Assembly (NCBI GenBank): GCA_017382555.1
Contig: JAFOAB010000075.1
Span: forward strand, 1-5,786
Source of the DNA: Clostridia bacterium
GTDB taxonomy: Bacteria; Bacillota; Clostridia; Oscillospirales; CAG-272
DNA length: 5,786 nt
Reading direction: 5' to 3'
In this document: in pieces, positions 1-5,362 of the stretch
How the letters are laid out: each line of letters opens with the position of its first letter
Position numbering within the stretch: the first letter of the stretch is position 1
Program-made: the position numbers and the translations under genes
Notes under the pieces: model-generated
What the model was told of the DNA's origin: nothing
What the model saw: only the letters and a program-made list of their open reading frames with translations
Database searches by the model: none

Positions 1-116
1 ATCCACTGGCCTTCTTCCGGAATGGGAGCGGGACCGTGGTCGCAACCCTTGGTAACACAGCCCATGTGCGCAACTTCTGTGCTCATGGCGTATTCACAAG
101 AAAATTCTTTGCTCAT
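1..116 (-). CDS. NifU-like iron-sulfur scaffold-type protein, N-terminal 38 residues only (partial)
   Basis: Only the first 38 codons are present; the gene continues past the left edge. The start is secure: an AAGGAG ribosome binding site (complement of 125-130) lies 8 bases before the ATG. Three cysteines are visible, at residues 7, 20 and 25, in the stretches FSCEYA, MGCVTKGCDHGP, followed by a Pro/Glu/Gly segment ending PEEGQW. I recognise this beginning as similar to the NifU-like 'iron-sulfur cluster assembly scaffold' proteins that in Clostridia sit beside a GGGtGRT-family protein. That is from memory of the family, and 38 residues cannot prove it. The start lies 35 bases after the pduL stop with no terminator between, so the two genes are very likely co-transcribed from the pduL promoter. 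Nothing visible shows whether the protein binds a cluster. It could be another cysteine-rich protein. Confidence 0.55.
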   Translation of the reverse strand, partial: MSKEFSCEYAMSTEVAHMGCVTKGCDHGPAPIPEEGQW

Positions 117-151
117 TTGTTTTTCTCCTTTGTATATTGTAAAAAACTGGA

Positions 152-721
152 TTACTTAATGATCTCGCCGTAGCAAACGCCGAATGCGCAAGCAGCATTA
201 GCCTCATCGGTATCGAGGTGAGCAGCAGCGCTGAAGTTGGGGTTAACGCGAACAACTACGTCATCAAAAATGGTAGTTCTCTCGCTCTCGATCTTAAGGG
301 AAACGATCTGCTTATCGGTAACACCGAACTCTGCAGCGTCAGCGGGGGTGAGGTGGATGTGGCGCTTTGCGATGATTGCGCCCTCTGCGATCTCTACGGA
401 GCCGCAAGGACCAACGATCTTAAGGGGTGCGCTGCCTGCAACGTCTCCGCTCTCGCGTACGGGAGCGTTGATGCCGAGGGTACGTGCATCGGTAAAGGAT
501 ACCTCAACCTGAGTAGCGGGGCGTGCAGGTCCGAGGATGATTACGTTGGCGATGGACTTCTTGGGTCCCTCGAGGGTAACTCTTTCCTCGCAAGCGAACT
601 GACCGGGCTGGCTCAGATCCTTCTTGTGGGTGAGGGTTGCGCCCTTACCGAAGAGGATTTCGATGTGCTCTGCGGTGAGGTGTACGTGGCGTGCGGAAGT
701 TTCAACAAGAACCTTGCTCAT
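152..721 (-). CDS. pduL: PduL-family phosphate acyltransferase (phosphotransacylase)
   Basis: It converts an acyl-CoA (propionyl-CoA in the founding member, acetyl-CoA in many others) and phosphate to acyl phosphate and CoA, feeding acetate/propionate kinase for ATP. The 189 residues carry both PduL repeats. The first opens with SARHVHLT (His12, His14), the second with AKRHIHLT (His121, His123), and the conserved C-terminal AAHLDTDEANA holds His168. In characterised PduLs these histidines bind two metal ions. GPARPATQVEVS (64-75) and APVRESGDV (86-94) match the family's conserved core. The protein begins almost directly at the fold, without the roughly 20-residue amphipathic encapsulation peptide of microcompartment PduLs, and no shell genes are visible. 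A cytosolic phosphotransacetylase role is therefore inferred. The start has AAAGGA about 10 bases upstream. It is first gene of an operon with the NifU-like gene and diverges from coaW. The family call is very sure; the preferred acyl group is not. Confidence 0.95.
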   Translation of the reverse strand: MSKVLVETSARHVHLTAEHIEILFGKGATLTHKKDLSQPGQFACEERVTLEGPKKSIANVIILGPARPATQVEVSFTDARTLGINAPVRESGDVAGSAPLKIVGPCGSVEIAEGAIIAKRHIHLTPADAAEFGVTDKQIVSLKIESERTTIFDDVVVRVNPNFSAAAHLDTDEANAACAFGVCYGEIIK

Positions 722-786
722 TGTATGTATTTCCTTTCTGAAATTATTATAAAGTTTAGAAATATACCTATCTTCATATGTAGTAT

Positions 787-815
787 ATTATAGCACTCTT
801 TGTTTATTATTTCCA
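787..815 (-). promoter_or_regulatory. Predicted sigma-A promoter of the pduL operon
   Basis: Read on the minus strand, a perfect TATAAT (787-792) is preceded by TGC (793-795), giving an extended -10. A 4-of-6 match to -35, TGGAAA, lies 17 bases upstream (810-815). A-tracts further upstream (816-833) could act as an UP element. The start of transcription would be near 780, giving a leader of about 60 bases before pduL. A TTGACA on the same strand (823-828) is 30 bases from this -10, too far to be its partner. Confidence 0.6.
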
Positions 816-858
816 CAAAAAATGTCAAAAAAATAACATACAAATCGAAAAACAGCAT

Positions 859-880
859 TTTTAACGAATTAGTGTTAAAA
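859..880. repeat. Inverted repeat TTTTAAC-8-GTTAAAA in the pduL-coaW gap
   Basis: TTTTAAC (859-865) is mirrored exactly by GTTAAAA (874-880) across an 8-base spacer. Its right arm is also part of GTGTTAAAATATT (872-884), which recurs exactly at 977-989 over the coaW -10 element. The spacing fits a dimeric repressor site. The stretch is AT-rich, however, so chance is a real alternative, and no known regulator is identified. Confidence 0.3.
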
Positions 881-957
881 TATTTGTGCAAATCCGTCGA
901 AATGCGTATTAAACATACCCGTTTTTTATTATAATAGGGATAATTTTATCAATTTAC

Positions 958-986
958 TTGCAAGTTTTACTTTGCTGTGTTAAAAT
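958..986 (+). promoter_or_regulatory. Predicted sigma-A promoter of coaW
   Basis: TTGCAA (958-963) and TAAAAT (981-986) are separated by exactly 17 bases, and TGT directly before the -10 gives an extended -10 element. Transcription would start near 993, leaving a leader of about 17 bases that contains the GGAG ribosome binding site (1001-1004). Confidence 0.65.
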
Positions 987-994
987 ATTAAAAA
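977..994. promoter_or_regulatory. Possible Rex-type redox operator over the coaW -10
   Basis: GTGTTAA-AATA-TTAAAAA matches the clostridial Rex consensus TTGTTAA-N4-TTAACAA at 12 of 14 defined positions and covers the whole predicted -10. Rex senses the NADH/NAD+ ratio and represses fermentation genes in Clostridia. The match is built from A and T in an AT-rich gap and lacks the outer C/G symmetry on the right arm, so the false-positive risk is high. Confidence 0.25.
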
Positions 995-1009
995 AATCTT
1001 GGAGTAGTT

Positions 1010-1849
1010 ATGGGAATCAATATTGGAATCGATATAGGCGGCAGTACAACAAAGATCGTTGCTATTGATAAAACGGGCGAGGAGATGAAGCTCTTCGAGC
1101 CGCTTTTTGTTCGCGCGGCCGATCCCATAACGTCCCTTTACGGAGCTTTTGGTAAGTTCACTGTTACAAACGGGCTTGAGCTTTCCGATATATCAAAGGT
1201 TATGGTAACGGGCATTGGCTCCTCTTGTCTCAAGGCTCCCATATACTCGCTTCCTTGCACCCACGTAACGGAGTTTGAGAGTATCGGTCTTGGCGGTCTT
1301 TACCTTTCCGGGCTTGACAGATGCATTACCGTAAGTATGGGAACGGGTACTGCTATCGTCTACGCACAGCGCGGTAAGCCGAGCGAATACCTCGGTGGCA
1401 CGGGTGTTGGCGGCGGAACTCTTCAGGGCCTTTCCAAGCTTCTGCTCGGTATGGATGACGTCTCCCACATTCACGAGCTCGCAAAGGACGGCGATATTCA
1501 TAATATAGATCTTTCCGTTAACGGCCTTTCCAGCATCTCAAGCAAGGAATCCTACCCCGGTATGTCGATGGATATTACCGCCTCGAACTTCGGTAATGTA
1601 AGCGATATTGCCGAAAAGGCCGATGTTGCGAAGGGTGTCTTCAATATGGTTTTTGAGACAATCGCTATGGTTGCTATATTCGCTGCGCGCTCTAAGAATA
1701 CCAAAGACATCGTGCTTACCGGTAATCTCACTGCATTTGGAATTTGCAAGGATACGTTTGAACAGCTTGAGAAGATTTTTGGCGTTAATTTCATAATCCC
1801 GGATAATTCGCAGTTTGCAACCGTTATCGGTGCTGCACTTCAGGCTTAA
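1010..1849 (+). CDS. coaW: Type II pantothenate kinase
   Basis: It phosphorylates pantothenate with ATP, the first committed step of coenzyme A synthesis, in the cytosol. The 279 residues have the ASKHA-fold kinase layout of the type II (Staphylococcus CoaW/eukaryotic-like) enzymes: phosphate-1 loop IDIGGSTTK (7-15), the catalytic glutamate within VTEFES (Glu88), phosphate-2 loop SMGTGTA (109-115), the glycine-rich LGGTGVGGGTLQGLSKLL (128-145) and the adenosine-side strand LTGNL (236-240) with the closing ATVIGAALQA. The length is close to that of S. aureus CoaW. The start is set by TTGGAG 5 bases before ATG. It is a single-gene unit with its own promoter, divergent from pduL and ended by a shared palindromic terminator. 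Unlike type I enzymes, the S. aureus type II enzyme is not inhibited by CoA, so control here may be at transcription. The BadF/BcrA-type ATPase group shares the fold but lacks the TEFE context. Confidence 0.93.
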   Translation: MGINIGIDIGGSTTKIVAIDKTGEEMKLFEPLFVRAADPITSLYGAFGKFTVTNGLELSDISKVMVTGIGSSCLKAPIYSLPCTHVTEFESIGLGGLYLSGLDRCITVSMGTGTAIVYAQRGKPSEYLGGTGVGGGTLQGLSKLLLGMDDVSHIHELAKDGDIHNIDLSVNGLSSISSKESYPGMSMDITASNFGNVSDIAEKADVAKGVFNMVFETIAMVAIFAARSKNTKDIVLTGNLTAFGICKDTFEQLEKIFGVNFIIPDNSQFATVIGAALQA

Positions 1850-1855
1850 AAACAT

Positions 1856-1887
1856 AAAAAATAGGATGCAAATGCATCCTATTTTTT
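1856..1887. terminator. Bidirectional terminator between coaW and trmL
   Basis: A perfect 14-bp stem (AAAAAATAGGATGC, 1856-1869, with its complement at 1874-1887) closes a 4-base AAAT loop. The A and T tracts give a U-run on transcripts from either side. It starts 6 bases after the coaW stop and directly abuts the trmL stop codon, so it serves both convergent genes. Confidence 0.9.
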
Positions 1888-2394
1888 CTATTCTATCGGC
1901 GCTTCTTCGCGTCCGGTAAGCTCGCCGAGGCTGGTAAGCTGTGGGTAATCGAGCTGACGGAGAACCTCGTAGCACACGACTGCGACGGCATTGGAGAGAT
2001 TAAGAGAGCGGACGAATCCGAGCATCGGTATTCTTATACATCTTTCATAATTTTGCTCAAGCAGATTTTCCGGCAGTCCTCGGCTTTCTTTGCCGAACAC
2101 AAGGTAGATATCCTTATCCTTTGGGTATTCAGCCTCGCTGTGGCATTTTTTGCCCTTTGTGGAGCAAAAGAAGAATTCACCCTCATTTTCTGATTTAAAG
2201 TCAGACCAATTTTTATATGTGCTTACGGTGAGATATTTCCAATAATCAAGTCCCGCGCGCTTGATGGATTTTTCGGTTATGTCAAACCCCATTGGCTCGA
2301 TGAGGTGTAAATGGCAACCCGTAACTGCGCAAGTGCGCGAAATGTTGCCTGTGTTCTGCGGTATTTCCGGCTCGTATAAAACAATATGTATCAT
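1888..2394 (-). CDS. trmL: tRNA (cytidine(34)-2'-O)-methyltransferase
   Basis: TrmL transfers a methyl group from S-adenosylmethionine to the ribose 2'-OH of wobble nucleotide 34 in tRNA-Leu isoacceptors. The 168 residues show the SPOUT trefoil-knot signatures in order: EPEIPQNTGNISRTCA (8-23), LVFGKESRGLP (98-108) and IPMLGFVRSLNLSNAVAV (122-139), the last holding the SAM-binding knot. The usual family length is 150-165. An in-frame ATG at 2457 would add 21 residues, but that segment (LIFRYNNDTIKQ...) has no family counterpart and covers the promoter. The ATG at 2394 begins MIHIVLYEPEIP as homologues do and has AAGGA 6 bases upstream. The stop TAG touches the shared terminator, and a second in-frame TAG follows two codons later. 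It is a single-gene unit diverging from the nitroreductase. Confidence 0.93.
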   Translation of the reverse strand: MIHIVLYEPEIPQNTGNISRTCAVTGCHLHLIEPMGFDITEKSIKRAGLDYWKYLTVSTYKNWSDFKSENEGEFFFCSTKGKKCHSEAEYPKDKDIYLVFGKESRGLPENLLEQNYERCIRIPMLGFVRSLNLSNAVAVVCYEVLRQLDYPQLTSLGELTGREEAPIE

Positions 2395-2400
2395 ATTAAG

Positions 2401-2405
2401 TCCTT
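2401..2405 (-). promoter_or_regulatory. Ribosome binding site that fixes the trmL start
   Basis: Read on the minus strand this is AAGGA, 6 bases before the ATG ending at 2394. It supports the shorter trmL product over the longer reading from 2457. Confidence 0.75.
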
Positions 2406-2432
2406 GAATTTTCGTTTGTTTTATTGTATCAT
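2404..2432 (+). promoter_or_regulatory. Predicted promoter of the nitroreductase gene
   Basis: TTGAAT (2404-2409, 4 of 6) and TATCAT (2427-2432, 5 of 6) are 17 bases apart. Transcription would start near 2439, giving a leader of about 29 bases with AAAGGAG (2456-2462). Its -10 overlaps the -10 of the opposing trmL promoter. Confidence 0.5.
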
Positions 2433-2451
2433 TATTATACCGAAATATCAA
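2423..2451 (-). promoter_or_regulatory. Predicted sigma-A promoter of trmL
   Basis: On the minus strand TTGATA (2446-2451) and TACAAT (2423-2428) are 17 bases apart, and TGA just before the -10 makes it an extended -10. Transcription would start near 2416, about 22 bases before the trmL ATG. Confidence 0.6.
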
Positions 2452-2467
2452 GTGCAAAGGAGAAGTT

Positions 2468-2995
2468 ATGAATTTTACGGAAATAGCTCTTAGTCGCCAA
2501 TCGTGCAGAAAATACGATCCGAGCAGGGAGGTAGAGTCCGAAAAGCTGAAAGCCGTTCTTGATGCCGCAATACTTGCTCCTTCCGCTTGTAACGGACAGC
2601 CGTATCACTTTACCGTTTGTAGCGGTGAAAAGGCAAATGAAATAGCGAAGCACGTTACGGGTGCGGGGCTTAATAGGTTTGCCGCCGATGCGCCCGTTAT
2701 GATAGTCATATCGGAGGAAAATTACGTTCCTACAGCCGCAATGGGTGCAAAGCTTAAAAAGAACGATTACCGTTCCATCGATATCGGAATTGCGGCAGCT
2801 TATCTGACGGCAGAAGCGGAGGCTCAGGGGCTTGGCACTTGTATACTCGGATGGTTCGATAACGAAAAAATAATGGAGATATGTGGCCTCAGTAAGCCTG
2901 CAAGACTCGTGATTACGGTCGGTTATGCGCCGGAGGATTATCCCGTTCGCGAGAAAAAGAGAAAAGATTTTGACGAGATTGTAACTTATCTATGA
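2468..2995 (+). CDS. Nitroreductase-family FMN oxidoreductase
   Basis: A flavoprotein of the nitroreductase superfamily, expected to bind FMN as a homodimer in the cytosol and reduce a nitro, quinone or similar acceptor with NAD(P)H; the natural substrate cannot be read from sequence. The 175 residues show the N-terminal FMN-phosphate motif SRQSCRKYDP (9-18), the substrate-side APSACNGQPYHF (37-48), the dimer/FMN region IDIGIAAAYLTAEAEAQGLG (104-123) with CILGWF after it, and a C-terminal VITVGYAPEDYPVREKKRKDFDEIV (148-172, quoted here only in part: GYAPEDYPVREKKRKDF) typical of the small family members. AAAGGAG lies 5 bases before the ATG. It is a single-gene unit: divergent from trmL with interlocked promoters, and ended by a palindromic terminator 2 bases after its stop. 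The small size fits the 'nitroreductase family protein' group common in clostridia, not the larger NfsA/NfsB enzymes. Confidence 0.9.
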   Translation: MNFTEIALSRQSCRKYDPSREVESEKLKAVLDAAILAPSACNGQPYHFTVCSGEKANEIAKHVTGAGLNRFAADAPVMIVISEENYVPTAAMGAKLKKNDYRSIDIGIAAAYLTAEAEAQGLGTCILGWFDNEKIMEICGLSKPARLVITVGYAPEDYPVREKKRKDFDEIVTYL

Positions 2996-2997
2996 CA

Positions 2998-3024
2998 AAA
3001 AGGCGGTAGATTCTACCGCCTTTT
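2998..3024. terminator. Bidirectional terminator between the nitroreductase and lipoprotein genes
   Basis: AAAAGGCGGTAG (2998-3009) pairs perfectly with 3013-3024 around a 3-base ATT loop, with a GC-rich core and flanking A/T tracts usable on both strands. It fills the 33-base gap between the stops of two convergent genes. Confidence 0.92.
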
Positions 3025-3028
3025 ATAA

Positions 3029-5218
3029 TTAGTGCCACAAAACTCCGTTTGCGTCAAGCTGTACGTCGCTATTGCTTGCCGCCGTAATCTTTGCCGTTTT
3101 AGAGCCTAAATAGATGGCCTTGCCGCTGATTGTGATGGGAGATTTGAATGTGAGAATCGTTTCGCCTCCGTCGGTTATGGTGTATACCTTGCCGGAGGAG
3201 AAGCTGTAATTCGTGTTAAGTGCAATGGAACTGAAGCTTTGACAATGAGTTGATTCACTCGACATGCCGCCCTGTGGCATAATTGCAAGCACCTGACCGC
3301 CGTTAAATGCGTAGCCCTGCTCGGTATCTATCGCGGAGTTCATGCTTGAATTGGAGATAACAACAACGTTTCCACCGTCAAATACGATTCCGCTGTAAGA
3401 GGTGCGGCTGTTGGAGTCGATACCGTCGCCCGTGCAGTTTATATAGACATAACCACCCTTGATGTGAACGCCCGTGCCTGAGGAGGTTGTGGTGTTGATT
3501 CCGTCATCCTTTGCGCTGATGCTGATATTTCCGGAATTTATAACTACCTGCAAGCCCTCCAGCCCCTCGTAGGAATTGGTTACGTTAATGCATCCGCCAT
3601 TCACGGTAAGCACGTTATCCGCGTGAACGCCGTCATCGTTACTGTATATCTCAAGAGTGCCGCCGTTAATGATAACGTTGCCCTTGGGTTTTTCGCCGTT
3701 TTCAAGCGTTGTATCGTTGTTTGCGTGGATGGCATCGTCATATGCCTTAATGTTTATTGTTCCTGCGTTTATCGTGATTTCGTTATTTGCCTTGATGCCC
3801 TTGGTGGAGTGGTCGCTCTTTTCAGAGTTTCCGTCACCAAAGCCTCCGGGACCGCCCATTCCGCCGGGACCTCCGGGTCTGCCGCCCATATTACCTTGCG
3901 GTTGTGTGGTGTAGTTTGTCCAAGAATAAGACATAGAGTTATTGCGCGCGGAAAGTGCAATGGTATCGTATGCTGTATTAATGGAGATTGGATCGGAAGT
4001 GGCAAGAGCCTCTGCATTCTCCCCTTGAGCGGAATTTGATGAGAAGATATAAATCTGAATTTTGTTATATCCCTCGTGCTTGGGGAGGGAATAGTAGTAA
4101 TAGGTTGTGGACCAGCCTCCGCCTACCTTTGAATGGAATTTTGCATCCTCCCAAATATAATCGCCGGCATCGTTAAGAAATTTTAGCGAGTAATTATAGT
4201 TTTGGTTTGTAAAGCGGATATATAAGAGGTTTTCCGTAACAGCGGTAACCTCCTCGGAATACTCGGAGTATTTGTCTGTGTGGATATTAATGACGGTGGA
4301 TGCCTCGTTTATTATAACGTCGTATGCCGCATCAAGTCCGTCGCACGCCGCATAAAGAGTGTGATTGCCGCCGTTTACGGTTATATTGCCCTTTTGGTTT
4401 CCTTTATCGGAAATGGAGGAATTGCTTGTCTTTACGGTGTCGCCCTGAGTTGCGATTAGTAGCGTGGAGCATTCCTTCAGTTCAACGCTGTCGTTACCCT
4501 TGAGGGAATTATCAACAGATTTAACGTACAACTGAAGGTTTTTGACCTGCAGATCGTCCTTGGAGTGAATGCCGTTGTTGTATTGCGAAATTACGGTAAG
4601 ATTACCCTTGCCGCAAATTTCGAGATCTACGTCGGAATATATTGCCGCCTTCTTGGCGTCATCACCCTCAACCGCAGCTCTGTCATCGTAAACGTAGTTG
4701 CTCGTGTCCTTCTTTGCGGTTAAGGAAACCTCGTCACCGCTTAAAATGACGATGGGATTTGCGGTGTTGGAAATAAGGGAAAATCCCGTAAGCTCGATAT
4801 CGAGCTTATAATCGTTTACAACGTCGATTACAATGTTTCCGTTAAGCTTGCCCGAAACGGCGTAAACGCTGTCTTCCTTTATCTCGGTAAATTTAAGAGT
4901 GTGCCCCTCGAGAACAAAGGCGCTCTTTGTGCCGGAGATATATTCGACCTTGATGTCGCATACGTCACCCTCAAAGCGACCCTCGTTACCGGCTCCCGAA
5001 GTGTCGATGGGAGGCATTGTTGTCGGTGCGCTTGTGGAAGGAGCATCGGTTGCGCTTGGCGCATCTGTGTCGATCGCTCCGGCGTTACCGCTATCGGTAA
5101 TCGGCTCAGTTGAAGTAATATCGGTAGTTATATCCTCTGTAATCGCGGGCACATCCCGCCCGCAAGAAGATAGAAGCATAATGCATATGCAAAATAATGA
5201 TAAAATTCTTTTGTTCAT
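3029..5218 (-). CDS. Surface lipoprotein with Cthe_2159-type carbohydrate-binding beta-helix
   Basis: Probably a membrane-anchored, surface-exposed polysaccharide-binding protein. Residues 1-19 are a lipoprotein signal (MNKR, hydrophobic core, lipobox LSSC with Cys19). Residues 20-80 form a Thr/Ser/Asp/Pro-rich spacer. From about 84 the sequence has short beta-strand rungs of the form (I/V)x(I/V)xGG...(I/V)xI followed by D-D-G-[IV]-[HND], as in NNGIHSK (214-220), CDGLDAA (292-298), DDAIHAN (494-500), DDGVHAD (528-534), DDGINTT (571-577) and GDGIDSN (597-603). This pattern fits the Cthe_2159 carbohydrate-binding family, whose founder is a calcium-binding right-handed parallel beta-helix that binds cellulose and acidic sugars. 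A Tyr-rich segment (318-440) and a Gly/Pro linker (441-463) split the helix. No catalytic residues are recognisable, so a binding role is inferred. AGGTGA lies 3 bases before the ATG. It is a single-gene unit with its own promoter. Confidence 0.85.
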   Translation of the reverse strand: MNKRILSLFCICIMLLSSCGRDVPAITEDITTDITSTEPITDSGNAGAIDTDAPSATDAPSTSAPTTMPPIDTSGAGNEGRFEGDVCDIKVEYISGTKSAFVLEGHTLKFTEIKEDSVYAVSGKLNGNIVIDVVNDYKLDIELTGFSLISNTANPIVILSGDEVSLTAKKDTSNYVYDDRAAVEGDDAKKAAIYSDVDLEICGKGNLTVISQYNNGIHSKDDLQVKNLQLYVKSVDNSLKGNDSVELKECSTLLIATQGDTVKTSNSSISDKGNQKGNITVNGGNHTLYAACDGLDAAYDVIINEASTVINIHTDKYSEYSEEVTAVTENLLYIRFTNQNYNYSLKFLNDAGDYIWEDAKFHSKVGGGWSTTYYYYSLPKHEGYNKIQIYIFSSNSAQGENAEALATSDPISINTAYDTIALSARNNSMSYSWTNYTTQPQGNMGGRPGGPGGMGGPGGFGDGNSEKSDHSTKGIKANNEITINAGTINIKAYDDAIHANNDTTLENGEKPKGNVIINGGTLEIYSNDDGVHADNVLTVNGGCINVTNSYEGLEGLQVVINSGNISISAKDDGINTTTSSGTGVHIKGGYVYINCTGDGIDSNSRTSYSGIVFDGGNVVVISNSSMNSAIDTEQGYAFNGGQVLAIMPQGGMSSESTHCQSFSSIALNTNYSFSSGKVYTITDGGETILTFKSPITISGKAIYLGSKTAKITAASNSDVQLDANGVLWH
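3269..3790 (-). repeat. Run of beta-helix rung repeats in the lipoprotein (residues 477-650)
   Basis: About seven successive degenerate units of roughly 22-34 residues, each beginning with a strand such as ITINAG, VIINGG, LTVNGG, VVINSG, VHIKGG, IVFDGG or YAFNGG. The first several carry an acidic turn (DDAIH, DDGVH, YEGLE, DDGIN, GDGID). The last two lose the acidic turn, suggesting capping rungs. The repetition is at protein level; the codons have diverged, so this is an old duplication and not a recent DNA repeat. Confidence 0.75.
3830..3898 (-). other. Gly/Pro/Met-rich linker inside the lipoprotein (residues 441-463)
   Basis: The segment GNMGGRPGGPGGMGGPGGFG with a short polar tail joins the inserted Tyr-rich domain to the second beta-helix block. 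In DNA it appears as a GC-rich island of CCG/CCC-like triplets in otherwise balanced sequence. It is expected to be flexible and unstructured. Confidence 0.8.
3899..4267 (-). other. Tyr-rich inserted domain in the lipoprotein (residues 318-440)
   Basis: About 120 residues without the GG/DDG rung pattern separate the first and second beta-helix blocks. They contain aromatic clusters (YNYSLKF, YIWEDAKFH, WSTTYYYYSLP, KIQIYIFSS, SYSWTNY) and alternating hydrophobic strands typical of a beta-sandwich. Aromatic-rich beta-sandwiches commonly bind sugars, but no catalogued carbohydrate-binding module is recognised. The boundaries are approximate. Confidence 0.55.
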
Positions 5219-5234
5219 AATTCACCTAAAGACC

Positions 5235-5243
5235 TTGATTCCT
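5235..5243 (-). promoter_or_regulatory. Extended -10 promoter of the lipoprotein gene
   Basis: On the minus strand TGC-TACAAT, an extended -10 closely like that of pduL (TGC-TATAAT). No good -35 is found at 16-18 bases; TTCACA lies 20 bases upstream. Transcription would start near 5228, so the leader would be only about 10 bases and hold little beyond the AGGTGA ribosome binding site. Confidence 0.5.
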
Positions 5244-5362
5244 TATTGTAGCACGCGAATATGAAATATTTGTGAAGTTTTGCAGAAGCTACAAATAAAG
5301 ACGAGAAGAAAAGGTTTGATCTCTCTTTGGTTATAGTAGCATCGAGCCACGAATCCTTCTTT

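Noticed and set aside
218..793. Plus-strand open frame of 191 codons opposite pduL
   Set aside because: It is antisense to a clearly conserved PduL, its Ala/Gly/Cys-rich translation has no recognisable motif, and no promoter or ribosome binding site precedes it.
800..818. TTGT...ACAA half-sites near the pduL -35 as a second Rex box
   Set aside because: The spacing is one base too long for the 18-base Rex site and the inner positions do not match the consensus.
823..828. Perfect TTGACA on the minus strand as -35 of pduL
   Set aside because: It lies 30 bases from the extended -10 at 787-792, and no acceptable -10 hexamer exists at 16-19 bases from it.
930..935. TATAAT on the plus strand as an additional coaW promoter
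   Set aside because: The hexamer 17 bases upstream (TATTAA) matches -35 at only 2 of 6 positions and no TG extension is present; a much better promoter lies at 958-986.
2395..2457. Longer trmL start adding 21 residues
   Set aside because: The extra residues have no counterpart in the family, the stretch contains the predicted trmL -10 and start of transcription, and the ATG at 2394 has its own AAGGA site.
3830..3898. GC-rich triplet run read as a minisatellite or CRISPR-like repeat
   Set aside because: It is a short run of glycine/proline codons in frame within the lipoprotein, without regular units or spacers.
3623..4039. Plus-strand open frames opposite the lipoprotein
   Set aside because: They are shadows of a long, motif-rich minus-strand gene; their translations are low-complexity and have no start signals.
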